Assembly: GCA_021811005.1 (NCBI GenBank)
Contig: JAJZPY010000024.1
Span: 1 to 21,504 of the forward strand
DNA length: 21,504 nt
Direction of reading: 5' to 3'
DNA from: Pseudomonadota bacterium
GTDB taxonomy: Bacteria; Pseudomonadota; Gammaproteobacteria; Burkholderiales; Ferrovaceae
Of the stretch, positions 1-7,910 are shown in pieces. A program made the translations under genes and the position numbers. The number at the start of each line of letters is the position of its first letter. Positions within the stretch are counted from its first letter, which is position 1. The notes under the pieces are model-generated. The model was not told the DNA's origin. It ran no database searches and saw only the letters and a list, made by a program, of their open reading frames with translations.

Positions 1-170
1 AAATCGTCGCGCGCCTGATGGAAGGGGCCTTTTACGACCTGGACGCGCCAGTGGAGCGGGTTTGCAGCGAAGAAGTGCCCATGCCCTACGCGCTTCCCCT
101 GGAAGAGGCAGCACTGCCGCAGCCTGGAAAGATCGTGGCGGCAGCCAGGGCGTTGCTGGGGAAAACATGA
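1..170 (+). CDS. 2-oxoacid dehydrogenase E1 component, beta subunit (3' end only)
   Basis: This is the last 55 codons of a gene that begins before the window; the frame starts at base 3 and ends at TGA 168-170. The visible C-terminus runs through a DAPVERV segment, then VPMPYALPLEEAALPQ and a final helix. This is the usual end of the transketolase C-terminal domain of pyruvate/acetoin/branched-chain dehydrogenase E1 beta subunits. In that family E1 decarboxylates a 2-oxoacid using thiamine diphosphate and passes the acyl group to the lipoyl arm of E2. The stop overlaps the ATG of the next gene by four bases (ATGA), which fits translational coupling with E2. The substrate cannot be told from this fragment. 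Confidence 0.85.
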   Translation, partial: IVARLMEGAFYDLDAPVERVCSEEVPMPYALPLEEAALPQPGKIVAAARALLGKT

Positions 171-1261
171 TCGATTTCACGTTGCCGGCCCTGGGCGCCG
201 ACATGACCGAAGGCAAGCTCCTGGAATGGAAAGTGAAGCCAGGCGATACCGTCCGGCGTGGCCAGGTGGTGGCGCTCGTGGACACCTCGAAAGCCGCCGT
301 GGATGTTGAAATCTGGCAGGACGGCACGGTAGCCCAACTTCTGGTGCGTCCTGGCGAGACTGTTCCGGTAGGGACGCCCATGGCCAGGTTGCTGGCACCC
401 GGCGAGCTGCCTGCAGTGCGCCGCCGTGTTTCGCCGGCCGCCCGGCAACGAGCTGCCACCCTGGGCATCGCCCTGGAATCCATCGCGGGAAGCGGCCCTG
501 AAGGGGCGGTTACGCTGGAAGACGTGGAACGGGCGGCGGCTGCTGCTGCACCGGCAGCCACGGCGGCATCCGTCCCGGTCGTGACAGGAGCCGGGAAGGT
601 GACGGACATGCGGGCAGTCATCGGGGCCGCCATGAGCCGCTCCAAGCGGGAGATACCCCATTACTACCTGGGTGAATCCGTACCCATGCGGCGTGCGCAG
701 GAGTGGCTGGAAGCGTTCAATGCCGGACGGCCTCTGCCCGAGCGGCTCCTCATGGCGGTGTTGCCGATCAAGGCGGTGGCGCTTGCATTGCGAAAATTTC
801 CCGAACTCAACGGCTTCTATCGTAACGGGGCATTCGAAGCCGGAAAGGGCATTCACGTGGGGGTGGCGATTGCCTTGCGCCAGGGAGGGCTGGTGGCGCC
901 GGCCCTGCACGATGCGGCCGACAAACCCCTGGCGGTGATCATGCAGGAACTCTCCGACCTGGTACAGCGGGCGCGCAGCGCCTCGCTGCGCAGCTCGGAA
1001 CTGGCAGACGCCACCGTGACGGTGACCAACCTGGGGGACCAGGGGGTGGAATCGGTTTTTGGCGTGATCTATCCGCCCCAGGTGGCCCTGGTGGGGCTGG
1101 GCCGGGTGTCGCTCCGGCCATGGGCAGAAGAGGGAGGCGTGCGGGCCGTGCCGGTGATGCAGGCCACCCTGTCAGCCGACCATCGCGTATCCGATGGCCA
1201 TCGCGGCGCATTGTTCCTCAATGAGGTGCGCGAGCGGTTGCAGCATCCCGAAACCCTGTAA
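167..1261 (+). CDS. 2-oxoacid dehydrogenase E2 (dihydrolipoamide acyltransferase)
   Basis: The 364-residue protein has the E2 domain order. A single lipoyl domain covers about residues 1-77, with the likely lipoylated lysine K42 in DTSKA (the family usually has DKA). A peripheral-subunit-binding domain follows (about 87-123, with the GSGPEGAVTLEDV motif), then an Ala/Pro linker, then the catalytic acyltransferase domain (about 145-360). The catalytic DHRVSDG motif has H339 and D343. E2 moves the acyl group from lipoamide to coenzyme A inside the complex core. An in-frame upstream start exists at 62, but it would overlap E1 beta by over 100 bases. ATG 167 starts exactly at the lipoyl domain and overlaps the E1 stop. 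One lipoyl domain and modest length suit an acetoin, pyruvate or branched-chain type. The substrate is not resolved, and no E3 gene is visible. Confidence 0.9.
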   Translation: MIDFTLPALGADMTEGKLLEWKVKPGDTVRRGQVVALVDTSKAAVDVEIWQDGTVAQLLVRPGETVPVGTPMARLLAPGELPAVRRRVSPAARQRAATLGIALESIAGSGPEGAVTLEDVERAAAAAAPAATAASVPVVTGAGKVTDMRAVIGAAMSRSKREIPHYYLGESVPMRRAQEWLEAFNAGRPLPERLLMAVLPIKAVALALRKFPELNGFYRNGAFEAGKGIHVGVAIALRQGGLVAPALHDAADKPLAVIMQELSDLVQRARSASLRSSELADATVTVTNLGDQGVESVFGVIYPPQVALVGLGRVSLRPWAEEGGVRAVPVMQATLSADHRVSDGHRGALFLNEVRERLQHPETL

Positions 1262-1273
1262 TCAGGAGTTCCC

Positions 1274-1540
1274 ATGAAAACCGATCCCCTCCATGCCCAG
1301 GTCATTGCGGTTTTGCAGGCCATAGCACCGGAAGTGGAGGGGGAAGATCTGGTGCCGGATGAGCCGCTGCGGCGTCAGGTTGATCTGGATTCCATGGATT
1401 GGCTCAATTTCCTGATCGGATTGCATCGCGCATTCCAGGTGGATATTCCCGAGTCCGATTACGCCCGCCTTGTCACGCTCGACGATGTGGCGGATTACTT
1501 GCGGAAAAAAACGGGTCAGGGCCCTACTCGAAGCGAATGA
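1274..1540 (+). CDS. acyl carrier protein
   Basis: This 88-residue acidic protein has the acyl carrier fold signature. The DLDSMDWLNF segment places the phosphopantetheine-accepting serine at S40, at the start of helix II. It is followed by the FQVDIPESD loop and the TLDDVADYL helix typical of ACPs. An AGGAG ribosome site lies just upstream of ATG 1274, 12 bases after the E2 stop, so it is very likely co-transcribed with E1 and E2. It is not the housekeeping fatty-acid acpP by context (no fab genes) or by sequence (DSMD rather than DSLD). A role as an acyl acceptor or partner of the dehydrogenase complex is inference from position only. The last 17 bases overlap the end of the convergent gene. 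Confidence 0.85.
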   Translation: MKTDPLHAQVIAVLQAIAPEVEGEDLVPDEPLRRQVDLDSMDWLNFLIGLHRAFQVDIPESDYARLVTLDDVADYLRKKTGQGPTRSE

Positions 1541-2027
1541 AATTTTCGGCCAGTGCAAGCTCGCCGTAACGTTCGATCAGCCCGTCCAGTTCATCCAGCA
1601 GGGTCGCTTCCTCATCCTCTTCCAGGGCGCCTGCGCCGGCCAGTTCGGAGGCGACGCCGGCTTCGATGGCCTCTCGCACGGCGGCCAGCGTGAGGGGCAC
1701 CTCGGCGAAGCGGTCGTCTCCGGCCACGGTTTCGATCACGCGGGAAAGGGCTTCACTGGCTTCATGCTGGACGAATTCGATGGCGGAGGCGTGTTCACCG
1801 TATTCCTCGATCAGGGCATCGAGTTCGTCGAGGAGGGATTCATCCAGGTCGAAGCGGTGCAGGGCTTCCGCCTCGTTGAAAGCCGCGGGCAGCATGTCTG
1901 CCACGATGCCGCGCACCGTCGAGAGGGTAAGGGGCTCGTCGGTGTCCATGTCGTTGCTCAGGTGTTCGATGATGTCTGACAGTTCCGGGCTGATGCGGGT
2001 GGAAACGTCGATGGGCTGGTGGATCAT
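1524..2027 (-). CDS. acidic protein of unknown function with two internal repeats
   Basis: I do not recognise the family. The start at 2027 is chosen because GGAGG lies just upstream; a longer in-frame reading to 2192 has a low-complexity, Cys/Pro-rich N-terminus that looks non-coding. The 167 residues are strongly acidic (many Glu/Asp, few Lys), with no membrane segment or signal peptide. Two halves align: about residues 13-86 and 91-164, offset 78-79. Shared blocks are SPELSDIIE/SEALSRVIE, EPLTLSTVR/VPLTLAAVR, and LLDELDALIEEYGEHASAIEFV against LLDELDGLIERYGELALAENFI. It appears to be an all-helical tandem duplication. It converges on and overlaps the acyl carrier gene by 17 bases and is divergent from the metal efflux operon. 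The function is unknown. Confidence 0.75.
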   Translation of the reverse strand: MIHQPIDVSTRISPELSDIIEHLSNDMDTDEPLTLSTVRGIVADMLPAAFNEAEALHRFDLDESLLDELDALIEEYGEHASAIEFVQHEASEALSRVIETVAGDDRFAEVPLTLAAVREAIEAGVASELAGAGALEEDEEATLLDELDGLIERYGELALAENFIRFE

Positions 2028-2184
2028 GATTGTCCTCCCGGGAATGAGCGAGGGTGGGGAATACGACCACCCCGCATTTCCAGTGTAGCAGAGCGCGCCG
2101 GGCGTTGCTGCGGGCCACCGGCAGGGGGGTGTGCCCTGCAAAACGCAGCAAAAAGGGGGACAATGGAAACAGGATGCAACGGGT

Positions 2185-2199
2185 TTAAGCATGCCTTAA
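2185..2199. promoter_or_regulatory. inverted repeat upstream of the metal efflux operon
   Basis: TTAAG and CTTAA flank a 5-base centre, forming a perfect 5-bp inverted repeat in the divergent intergenic region. A weak -10-like CATAAC lies at 2209-2214, which would put the repeat over the -35 region, as expected for an operator. No matching regulator gene is in the window, and a 5-bp arm can arise by chance. Confidence 0.3.
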
Positions 2200-2225
2200 T
2201 CGTCATTCCATAACATGAACAACAA

Positions 2226-3527
2226 ATGACTGGGTCAAAAACTGTCCTGACGATGGGGTTACGTTATTCCGGTGGTGGGTTGCCTCGGCTTCTGCTGGCT
2301 TGTTTTCTTGCGGTCACGTTGTTTTCAGCCAGGGCAGGGTCCATGCTGACGCTGGATGATCTGCTGCGCCTGGGGCTCAGCGCCAATCCCGCGGTGCTTG
2401 CGGCGCGCGACCAGGTGACTGCCGCCCGTGGCATGGCGGAGACCGCACGGGCGTTTCCCAATCCTGAAATCAGCGGCCAGAGCGGGCATGGCCAGGAGCG
2501 GGAAGTTCCGGATCCCCATTCCGGTGCTGTTTATACGCTTGCGCTCAATCAGCCGCTGGAATACCCCATGGTGCGTACCACGCGCATCGAAGCCGCCGAT
2601 GCTTCGCTGAGCGCGGCCGACGCGGCCCGCCAGTCCTTCGAGAACGATGCGGCTGCTGCCATCAAGCTGGCCTATTACGATCTCCTGCGGCGCCAGGCGG
2701 AAGCCACAGCCGCAAAGGAAGACTTGCAGCTCACGCAGCAGATCCGCGACAACATTGCGCTGCGCTACGGCACCGGAGAATCCCCCAGGTTTGACCTGAT
2801 CACGGCCGAAACGGAGCTGCTCAACGCCCGCAAGAACCGTGACATGGCTGCCCTGCGCGTTCAGCAGGCGCGCATCAGCCTGCGCCAGGCGGTGGGAAAA
2901 CCCATTCCGGAAGACGCTCAGGCCGCAGGCGAATTGCCAAGCGCTGTTTCCATGCCGCCGCTGGCCACCTTGCAGGAGGAACTGCAGGCCCGCAATCCGG
3001 ATTTGCAGCGGACGGAAGCCGAAGGCCGTGCTGCCGAATCGCGTGTGGATTTGGAAAAAGCGCAGCGCCTGCCAAAGATTTCGCTGCTGGCACAACGTGA
3101 CGTGGATCCCACCCTGTCGTCTTCACGGGTGGGCATGGCAGTCACCATTCCCATCTGGGACCGGCGCTCCGGCCAGGTGATGCAGGCCCAGGCAGAATTG
3201 TCGCGCACCCGAAACCTGCTGGATTCCCAGCGTCTTTCGCTCAGCGAATCGCTTGCGGCCGCTTACGGGCGTTTCCAGATTGCAAGCAGCCAGGTGTCCA
3301 TGCTCGAGAATGAATTGCTGGCCCAGGCCGCCGCTGCCCAGAAAATTGCCGAAGCGGCATACCGCTACGGTGAACGCGGCATCCTGGAGTGGCTCAATGC
3401 CCAGCGCACCTACCGTGCGGCGCGCAACGAACTGATCACGGCACGCTACGACCTTGCGGCCGTGGCTGTTGAAATCGACCGCATCCGGGCTCAACCTGTT
3501 TCCACTTCTGCATCAAGCAAACCATGA
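2226..3527 (+). CDS. TolC/CzcC-family outer membrane factor of a heavy-metal RND efflux system
   Basis: The 433-residue protein starts with a Sec signal peptide: a basic segment, then the hydrophobic LLLACFLAVTLF, with likely cleavage near SARA-GS. The two OEP repeats follow, shown by LTLDDLLRLGLSANPAVLAARDQ near the N-terminus and long amphipathic helices such as the one around GERGILEWLNAQRTYRAAR. Family members form a trimeric outer membrane channel with a periplasmic tunnel. Gene order outer factor, adaptor, pump matches czcCBA/cusCBA. The 3' end overlaps the adaptor ATG by four bases (ATGA). The start is uncertain: ATG 2253 would give a more usual signal peptide and leaves more room for a leader, and neither start has a clear ribosome site. 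Confidence 0.85.
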   Translation: MTGSKTVLTMGLRYSGGGLPRLLLACFLAVTLFSARAGSMLTLDDLLRLGLSANPAVLAARDQVTAARGMAETARAFPNPEISGQSGHGQEREVPDPHSGAVYTLALNQPLEYPMVRTTRIEAADASLSAADAARQSFENDAAAAIKLAYYDLLRRQAEATAAKEDLQLTQQIRDNIALRYGTGESPRFDLITAETELLNARKNRDMAALRVQQARISLRQAVGKPIPEDAQAAGELPSAVSMPPLATLQEELQARNPDLQRTEAEGRAAESRVDLEKAQRLPKISLLAQRDVDPTLSSSRVGMAVTIPIWDRRSGQVMQAQAELSRTRNLLDSQRLSLSESLAAAYGRFQIASSQVSMLENELLAQAAAAQKIAEAAYRYGERGILEWLNAQRTYRAARNELITARYDLAAVAVEIDRIRAQPVSTSASSKP

Positions 3528-4744
3528 GCAACCCTCTCGATTCCTTCAAATCGGCCTGGCAGCACGGGCCCCGCTGGGTGCGTTACGGTGCCCCGGTTGC
3601 CTTGCTGGCAGCGGCCGGCCTGTGGTTTTACCTGACTGGGCAGGGCGGCCGTCATCCCGAGGTTTCGGCGCCGGCACTCGATCCGGATGTGGTGGATTTG
3701 TCGGCTGTGGGTTCGGAAGCCTTGGCCCGTGACTGGAAAATCCAGGTGGCGCCGGTGATGGTCTCCCCCTATTCGGAAACCTTGCGCGTGACCGGCAAGG
3801 TGGATTTCGACGAGCAACACGTGTCGCGCATCGGGGCCAGCGTCACGGGCCGCGTGACGGACATCGTGGCCGTGCCCGGCCAGACCGTGAAACGGGGTGA
3901 GCTGCTGGCGCGCATCAATTCCGCCGAACTGGGCCAGTCACAGCTGGCCTATCTCAAGGCGCGTGCGGCTGACGAGCTGGCCCGCAATGCCTACGAACGG
4001 GCCCAGCTGTTGTATAGGGAAGACGTGATCGCCAAGGCCGAACTGCAGCGGCGGCAGAGCGAAGCGGCCACGGCGCGGGCGGAACGCCGTGCCATGTCAG
4101 AACAGCTGCAGGTGCTGGGCATGACCGCTGCCCAGATCGAAACCCTGGGCGAGGACGGCAAGGTGAACACGCTGTCATCCGTGGTGGCGAGCGTTCCGGG
4201 TGTGGTGGTGGAGCGCCACATCGTGCAGGGGCAGGTGGTACAGCCGGCGGAAGTGTTGTTCACCGTGGCAGACCTGTCGGAAGTCTGGGTGACGGCACTC
4301 GTGCCCGAGCGCGACGCAGGCTTGCTTGCCTTGGGACAGAAAATGCAGATCGAAATACCGGCGCTGCGCGACGCACATCTGGAAGGCAAGCTGATCTATG
4401 TGGGTGAAATGGTGAGTCCGGACAGTCGCACGGTGCCTGCACGCACGTCCATTCCCAATCCGGAGCGTCAGCTCAAGCCCGGAATGCTGGCCACCATGCT
4501 GATTGCCGGAAAAACGGTGGACACGCCGGTGGTGCCGGCCAGTGCCGTGGTGCATGAGGAGAATGCCGACTACGTGTTCGTCTCCGAGTCACCCACCCGT
4601 TTCCGTCTGATGCCCGTGCGGCTGGGGCCGGAAAGCGGCGGGGTGTTGCCGGTGCTGTCAGGACTCAAGGCGGGGACGCCCATTGCCGCGGACCAGGCTT
4701 TCCACCTCAACAATGAACGCAAAAAGCGCCTGGGCGGCGGCTGA
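3524..4744 (+). CDS. RND efflux periplasmic adaptor subunit (CzcB/CusB-like)
   Basis: The 406-residue membrane fusion protein has one N-terminal membrane segment (about residues 21-39) that anchors it in the inner membrane. The order is then barrel-sandwich half (ASVTGRVTDIVAVPGQTVKRG), alpha-hairpin coiled coil (about 133-195, rich in Ala/Arg/Glu), second lipoyl-like half (VASVPGVVVERHIVQGQVV), beta-barrel and membrane-proximal domains. It bridges pump and outer channel across the periplasm. I see neither a His-rich metal-binding insert as in some CzcB proteins nor the N-terminal methionine cluster of CusB, so the adaptor does not reveal the metal. It overlaps the outer factor gene by four bases and precedes the pump by nine. 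Confidence 0.88.
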   Translation: MSNPLDSFKSAWQHGPRWVRYGAPVALLAAAGLWFYLTGQGGRHPEVSAPALDPDVVDLSAVGSEALARDWKIQVAPVMVSPYSETLRVTGKVDFDEQHVSRIGASVTGRVTDIVAVPGQTVKRGELLARINSAELGQSQLAYLKARAADELARNAYERAQLLYREDVIAKAELQRRQSEAATARAERRAMSEQLQVLGMTAAQIETLGEDGKVNTLSSVVASVPGVVVERHIVQGQVVQPAEVLFTVADLSEVWVTALVPERDAGLLALGQKMQIEIPALRDAHLEGKLIYVGEMVSPDSRTVPARTSIPNPERQLKPGMLATMLIAGKTVDTPVVPASAVVHEENADYVFVSESPTRFRLMPVRLGPESGGVLPVLSGLKAGTPIAADQAFHLNNERKKRLGGG

Positions 4745-4753
4745 GGGGGAGAG

Positions 4754-7700
4754 GTGATTCGGCCGCTCCTTGAAGCCGCGCTGCGCCATCGGGTGGTGGT
4801 GCTGGTGCTGGCAGCCGTGTTGCTGGCAACGGGCCTGTTTGCCGTCAAGGGTCTGGCGGTGGATGCCTTTCCCGACGTGACCAACGTCCAGGTCCAGGTG
4901 GCTGCGGAAGCGCCGGGACGCTCTCCGGAAGAGGTGGAGCGCTTTGTCACCGTCCCCATCGAAATGGCCATGACCGGGCTGCCGGGACTCACGGAAATGC
5001 GTTCCCTCAACCGCAACGGCATCGCCGTGATCACGCTGGTTTTCACGGACGACACGGACGTGTATTTCGCACGGCAGGTGATTCTGGAGCGGCTCATCGA
5101 AGTGATGGGGCAGATGCCGCCGGGCATCACTCCCGTGCTCGGACCGGTAACCACGGGGCTGGGTGAAGTGTACCAATACACCCTCGAACACCCTTCGGAT
5201 GGCAACCGTCCGCTGACCCCGGAGGAGCTGACCGAGCACCGCACCATGCAGGACTGGGTGCTGCGCCCCATGCTGCGCAACATTCCGGGCGTGGCTGAAA
5301 TCAACACCATGGGCGGCTATGCCCGCGAATACCAGGTGCTCGTTTCCCCCGGGCTGCTGCGCCATTACCGCATCAGCCTGCAGGATGTCTATCGGGCGCT
5401 TGCGCGCAACAACGCCAATTCCGGTGGCGGACAGTTGCCGGTGTATGCCGAGCGGTACCTGATCCGAGGGCTCGGGCTTATCAACAATGAAGACGACATC
5501 CGCAATATTGTCCTCAAGGAGGTGGGCGGGGTGCCGGTGTTCGTTCATGACGTGGCCGAAGTCACCGTGGGCACTGAAGTCAGGCAGGGGGCTGTGGTCA
5601 AAAACGGCGTCACTGAATCGGTGGCCGGCATCATCCAGATGCAGCGTGGCGGCAACGCGCGTGACGTCGTCCAGCGCATCAAGGAAAAAGTGGCCGACAT
5701 CAACAGCCGACACCTGTTGCCGGACGGGCTTCAGATTGTGCCGTTCTATGACCGCACCGATCTGGTGGAGGCGGCACTGTTCAATGTGGCCAAGGTGCTG
5801 ATGGAAGGGGTTGTCCTGGTGATCGCCGTGCTCTACCTGTTCCTGGGCGATGCGCGCTCGGCCGTCATCGTGACGGCGACGCTGGTGCTGACGCCACTGC
5901 TCACTTTTGTGGTCATGAACCATTACGGCATGAGTGCCAACCTCATGTCACTGGGTGGGCTTGCCATTGCCATTGGCATCATGGTGGACGGTTCCGTGGT
6001 GGTGGTGGAAAACACCTTCGCCCATCTGGGGCGGCGACTGCAGGAGGGCGTGCCAAAAATCCGGATCATCCTGGAATCGGCCCAGGAAGTGTCCACTCCG
6101 GTGCTGTTCGGGGTGGGCATCATCATCCTCGTGTTCATGCCGCTGCTTTCGCTCCAAGGCATGGAAGGAAAAATGTTCGGGCCGCTTGCGGTCACCATCG
6201 GCATCGCCCTCACGATTTCGCTGCTGTTGTCTTTCACGCTGTCTCCGGCGCTCTGTTCCTACATTCTCAAGGGAGGAGCCGAGCACGATACGCGCCTCGT
6301 GGCCCGCCTGCGAAAACCCTATGAGGGGAGCCTTCAGTGGGCGCTGGCCCATCCGCGCCAGATGGTGACGTATGCCCTGGTCGCCTTGTTGGCGAGTGTT
6401 GTGGCCTTCAACTTTCTTGGAAAATCGTTCATACCGGTCATGAAGGAAGGCGCGATCACTCCGGTGATCACTCGCGCTGCCAATATTTCACTCGACGAGT
6501 CGGTGAATATGGAATTTTCCGCGCTCAAGCGCATCGCCCAGATTCCCGGCGTGGAGATGGCAGTTTCGCGCCTGGGACGCGGCGCGTCGGCGGCGGACCC
6601 CGGCCAGCCCAATGAGTCGGACCCCATTGTCACCCTCAAACCGGCAGGTGAACGAAAGCTGTCACAGGATGCCATCGCCGACCGCATTCGCGACATCCTG
6701 AAAACCTTGCCCGGCGTGGAGTCGGCCATTTCCCAGCCCATTGCGGCGCGCGTGGATGAAATGGTTTCGGGCGTCCGTTCCCAGGTGGCCATCAAGATTT
6801 TCGGCGATGACCTGCGCCAGTTGCGCAGCCTGGGCGACCAGATTGGCCGGGTGATCGGGGAGATTCCCGGGGCCACGGACTTGCGCATCGAACAGGCGAC
6901 GGGGCAGAACTACCTTACCTTCAATATTGATCGCGAAGCCATTGCGCGCTATGGCCTTAACGTGGAAGACGTGAATGACGTGATCGAAATTGCAGGCACG
7001 GGCAAGGTGGCCACCACCATTTATGAAGGGGAAAAGCGTTTTCCCCTGGCATTGCGTTACCCGGCGAACCAGCGCGACAGCGTGTCCGCCTTCAGCAGCA
7101 TCACCCTCACGGCTCCCAACGGGGCCCTGGTTCCCCTGAAGGAAATCGCCGACATCCGGGTGGTGGACGGTCCGTCCCAGATTTCGCGGGAATCGGGCAA
7201 ACGGCGCCTGGTGGTGGGTGTCAACGTCACGGGACGTGACCTGGCCGGATTCGTGAAAGAGGCGCAGGACCGCATTGCCCGCCAGATCAAGTTGCCCCAG
7301 GGCTACACGCTGGACTGGGGCGGCCAGTTCGAAAACATGAACCGGGCCATGGCCCGTCTCATGGTCATCATTCCGGTGACCATCGCGGCCATTTTCTTCC
7401 TGCTGTTCCTGCTGTTCGATTCCGTGAGCATGGCCGCCCTCATCATCCTGGTGTTGCCGTTCGCTTCCATCGGCGGAATCTTCGGTCTGCTTCTTGCGCG
7501 GGAATACCTGTCGGTGCCGGCCGCTGTCGGATTCATCAACCTGTGGGGGATTGCGGTGCTCAACGGCGTGGTCCTGGTGTCTTTCATCCGCCAGCTGCGC
7601 CAGCAGGGCCTGCCGCTTCAGGAAGCAGTGCAGGAAGGATGCAAGCACCGTTTTCGCCCGGTGATGATGACGGCCAGCGTGGCCATGCTGGCCCTCATTC

Positions 7701-7873
7701 CCATGTTGTTTTCCAGCGGCCCGGGTTCCGAAGTGACCCGTCCGCTGGCGGTGGTGGTGATTTCGGGCTTGGTGTCCTCCACGGCGCTTACCCTGCTGCT
7801 TTTGCCGGTGTTCTACCCTTTTTTCGAGCGCCGGGAGGCCGATGGGGAACAGGACGCGCCGCCCGCTGTCTGA
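4754..7873 (+). CDS. heavy-metal efflux RND pump (CzcA/CusA family)
   Basis: The 1039-residue inner membrane pump matches the usual RND length. The start is GTG 4754 after GGGGGAGAGG. The N-terminus has the HME-RND segment VDAFPDVTNVQVQV and the APGRSPEEVERFVTVPIE block. Transmembrane helix 4 reads GGLAIAIGIMVDGSVVVVEN, with the proton-relay candidates D412 and E419. This resembles the CusA/SilA arrangement more than the DFG-containing CzcA motif. By eye against CusA, the methionine near 670 (RVDEM) is kept, but the other two copper-triad positions look like V571 and E621. A transporter of divalent cations or another metal is therefore as likely as copper or silver. It uses proton influx to drive metal export through the adaptor and outer channel. 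The substrate is unassigned. Confidence 0.9.
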   Translation: MIRPLLEAALRHRVVVLVLAAVLLATGLFAVKGLAVDAFPDVTNVQVQVAAEAPGRSPEEVERFVTVPIEMAMTGLPGLTEMRSLNRNGIAVITLVFTDDTDVYFARQVILERLIEVMGQMPPGITPVLGPVTTGLGEVYQYTLEHPSDGNRPLTPEELTEHRTMQDWVLRPMLRNIPGVAEINTMGGYAREYQVLVSPGLLRHYRISLQDVYRALARNNANSGGGQLPVYAERYLIRGLGLINNEDDIRNIVLKEVGGVPVFVHDVAEVTVGTEVRQGAVVKNGVTESVAGIIQMQRGGNARDVVQRIKEKVADINSRHLLPDGLQIVPFYDRTDLVEAALFNVAKVLMEGVVLVIAVLYLFLGDARSAVIVTATLVLTPLLTFVVMNHYGMSANLMSLGGLAIAIGIMVDGSVVVVENTFAHLGRRLQEGVPKIRIILESAQEVSTPVLFGVGIIILVFMPLLSLQGMEGKMFGPLAVTIGIALTISLLLSFTLSPALCSYILKGGAEHDTRLVARLRKPYEGSLQWALAHPRQMVTYALVALLASVVAFNFLGKSFIPVMKEGAITPVITRAANISLDESVNMEFSALKRIAQIPGVEMAVSRLGRGASAADPGQPNESDPIVTLKPAGERKLSQDAIADRIRDILKTLPGVESAISQPIAARVDEMVSGVRSQVAIKIFGDDLRQLRSLGDQIGRVIGEIPGATDLRIEQATGQNYLTFNIDREAIARYGLNVEDVNDVIEIAGTGKVATTIYEGEKRFPLALRYPANQRDSVSAFSSITLTAPNGALVPLKEIADIRVVDGPSQISRESGKRRLVVGVNVTGRDLAGFVKEAQDRIARQIKLPQGYTLDWGGQFENMNRAMARLMVIIPVTIAAIFFLLFLLFDSVSMAALIILVLPFASIGGIFGLLLAREYLSVPAAVGFINLWGIAVLNGVVLVSFIRQLRQQGLPLQEAVQEGCKHRFRPVMMTASVAMLALIPMLFSSGPGSEVTRPLAVVVISGLVSSTALTLLLLPVFYPFFERREADGEQDAPPAV

Positions 7874-7910
7874 GCTTTACTTTAGGAAAAACACCCCCAT
7901 ATTCAGAATC

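Noticed and set aside
2052..2072. GGGTGG/CCACCC hairpin in the leader of the acidic repeat gene
   Set aside because: Six pairs with a 9-base loop in G/C-rich DNA; no T-run and no link to a known element, so it may be chance.
2028..2192. N-terminal extension of the acidic repeat protein to 2192
   Set aside because: The added 55 residues are Cys/Pro/Trp rich and unlike the acidic body, while GGAGG stands right before the 2027 start.
4658..5923. Long minus-strand reading frame (421 codons) under the adaptor and pump genes
   Set aside because: It is antisense to a clearly identified RND pump, is rich in His/Arg/Gln as expected from a shadow frame in high-GC DNA, and shows no known domain.
6662..7648. 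Minus-strand reading frame of 328 codons under the pump gene
   Set aside because: Same shadow pattern (His, Gln and Asp rich, no motifs) opposite the conserved pump.
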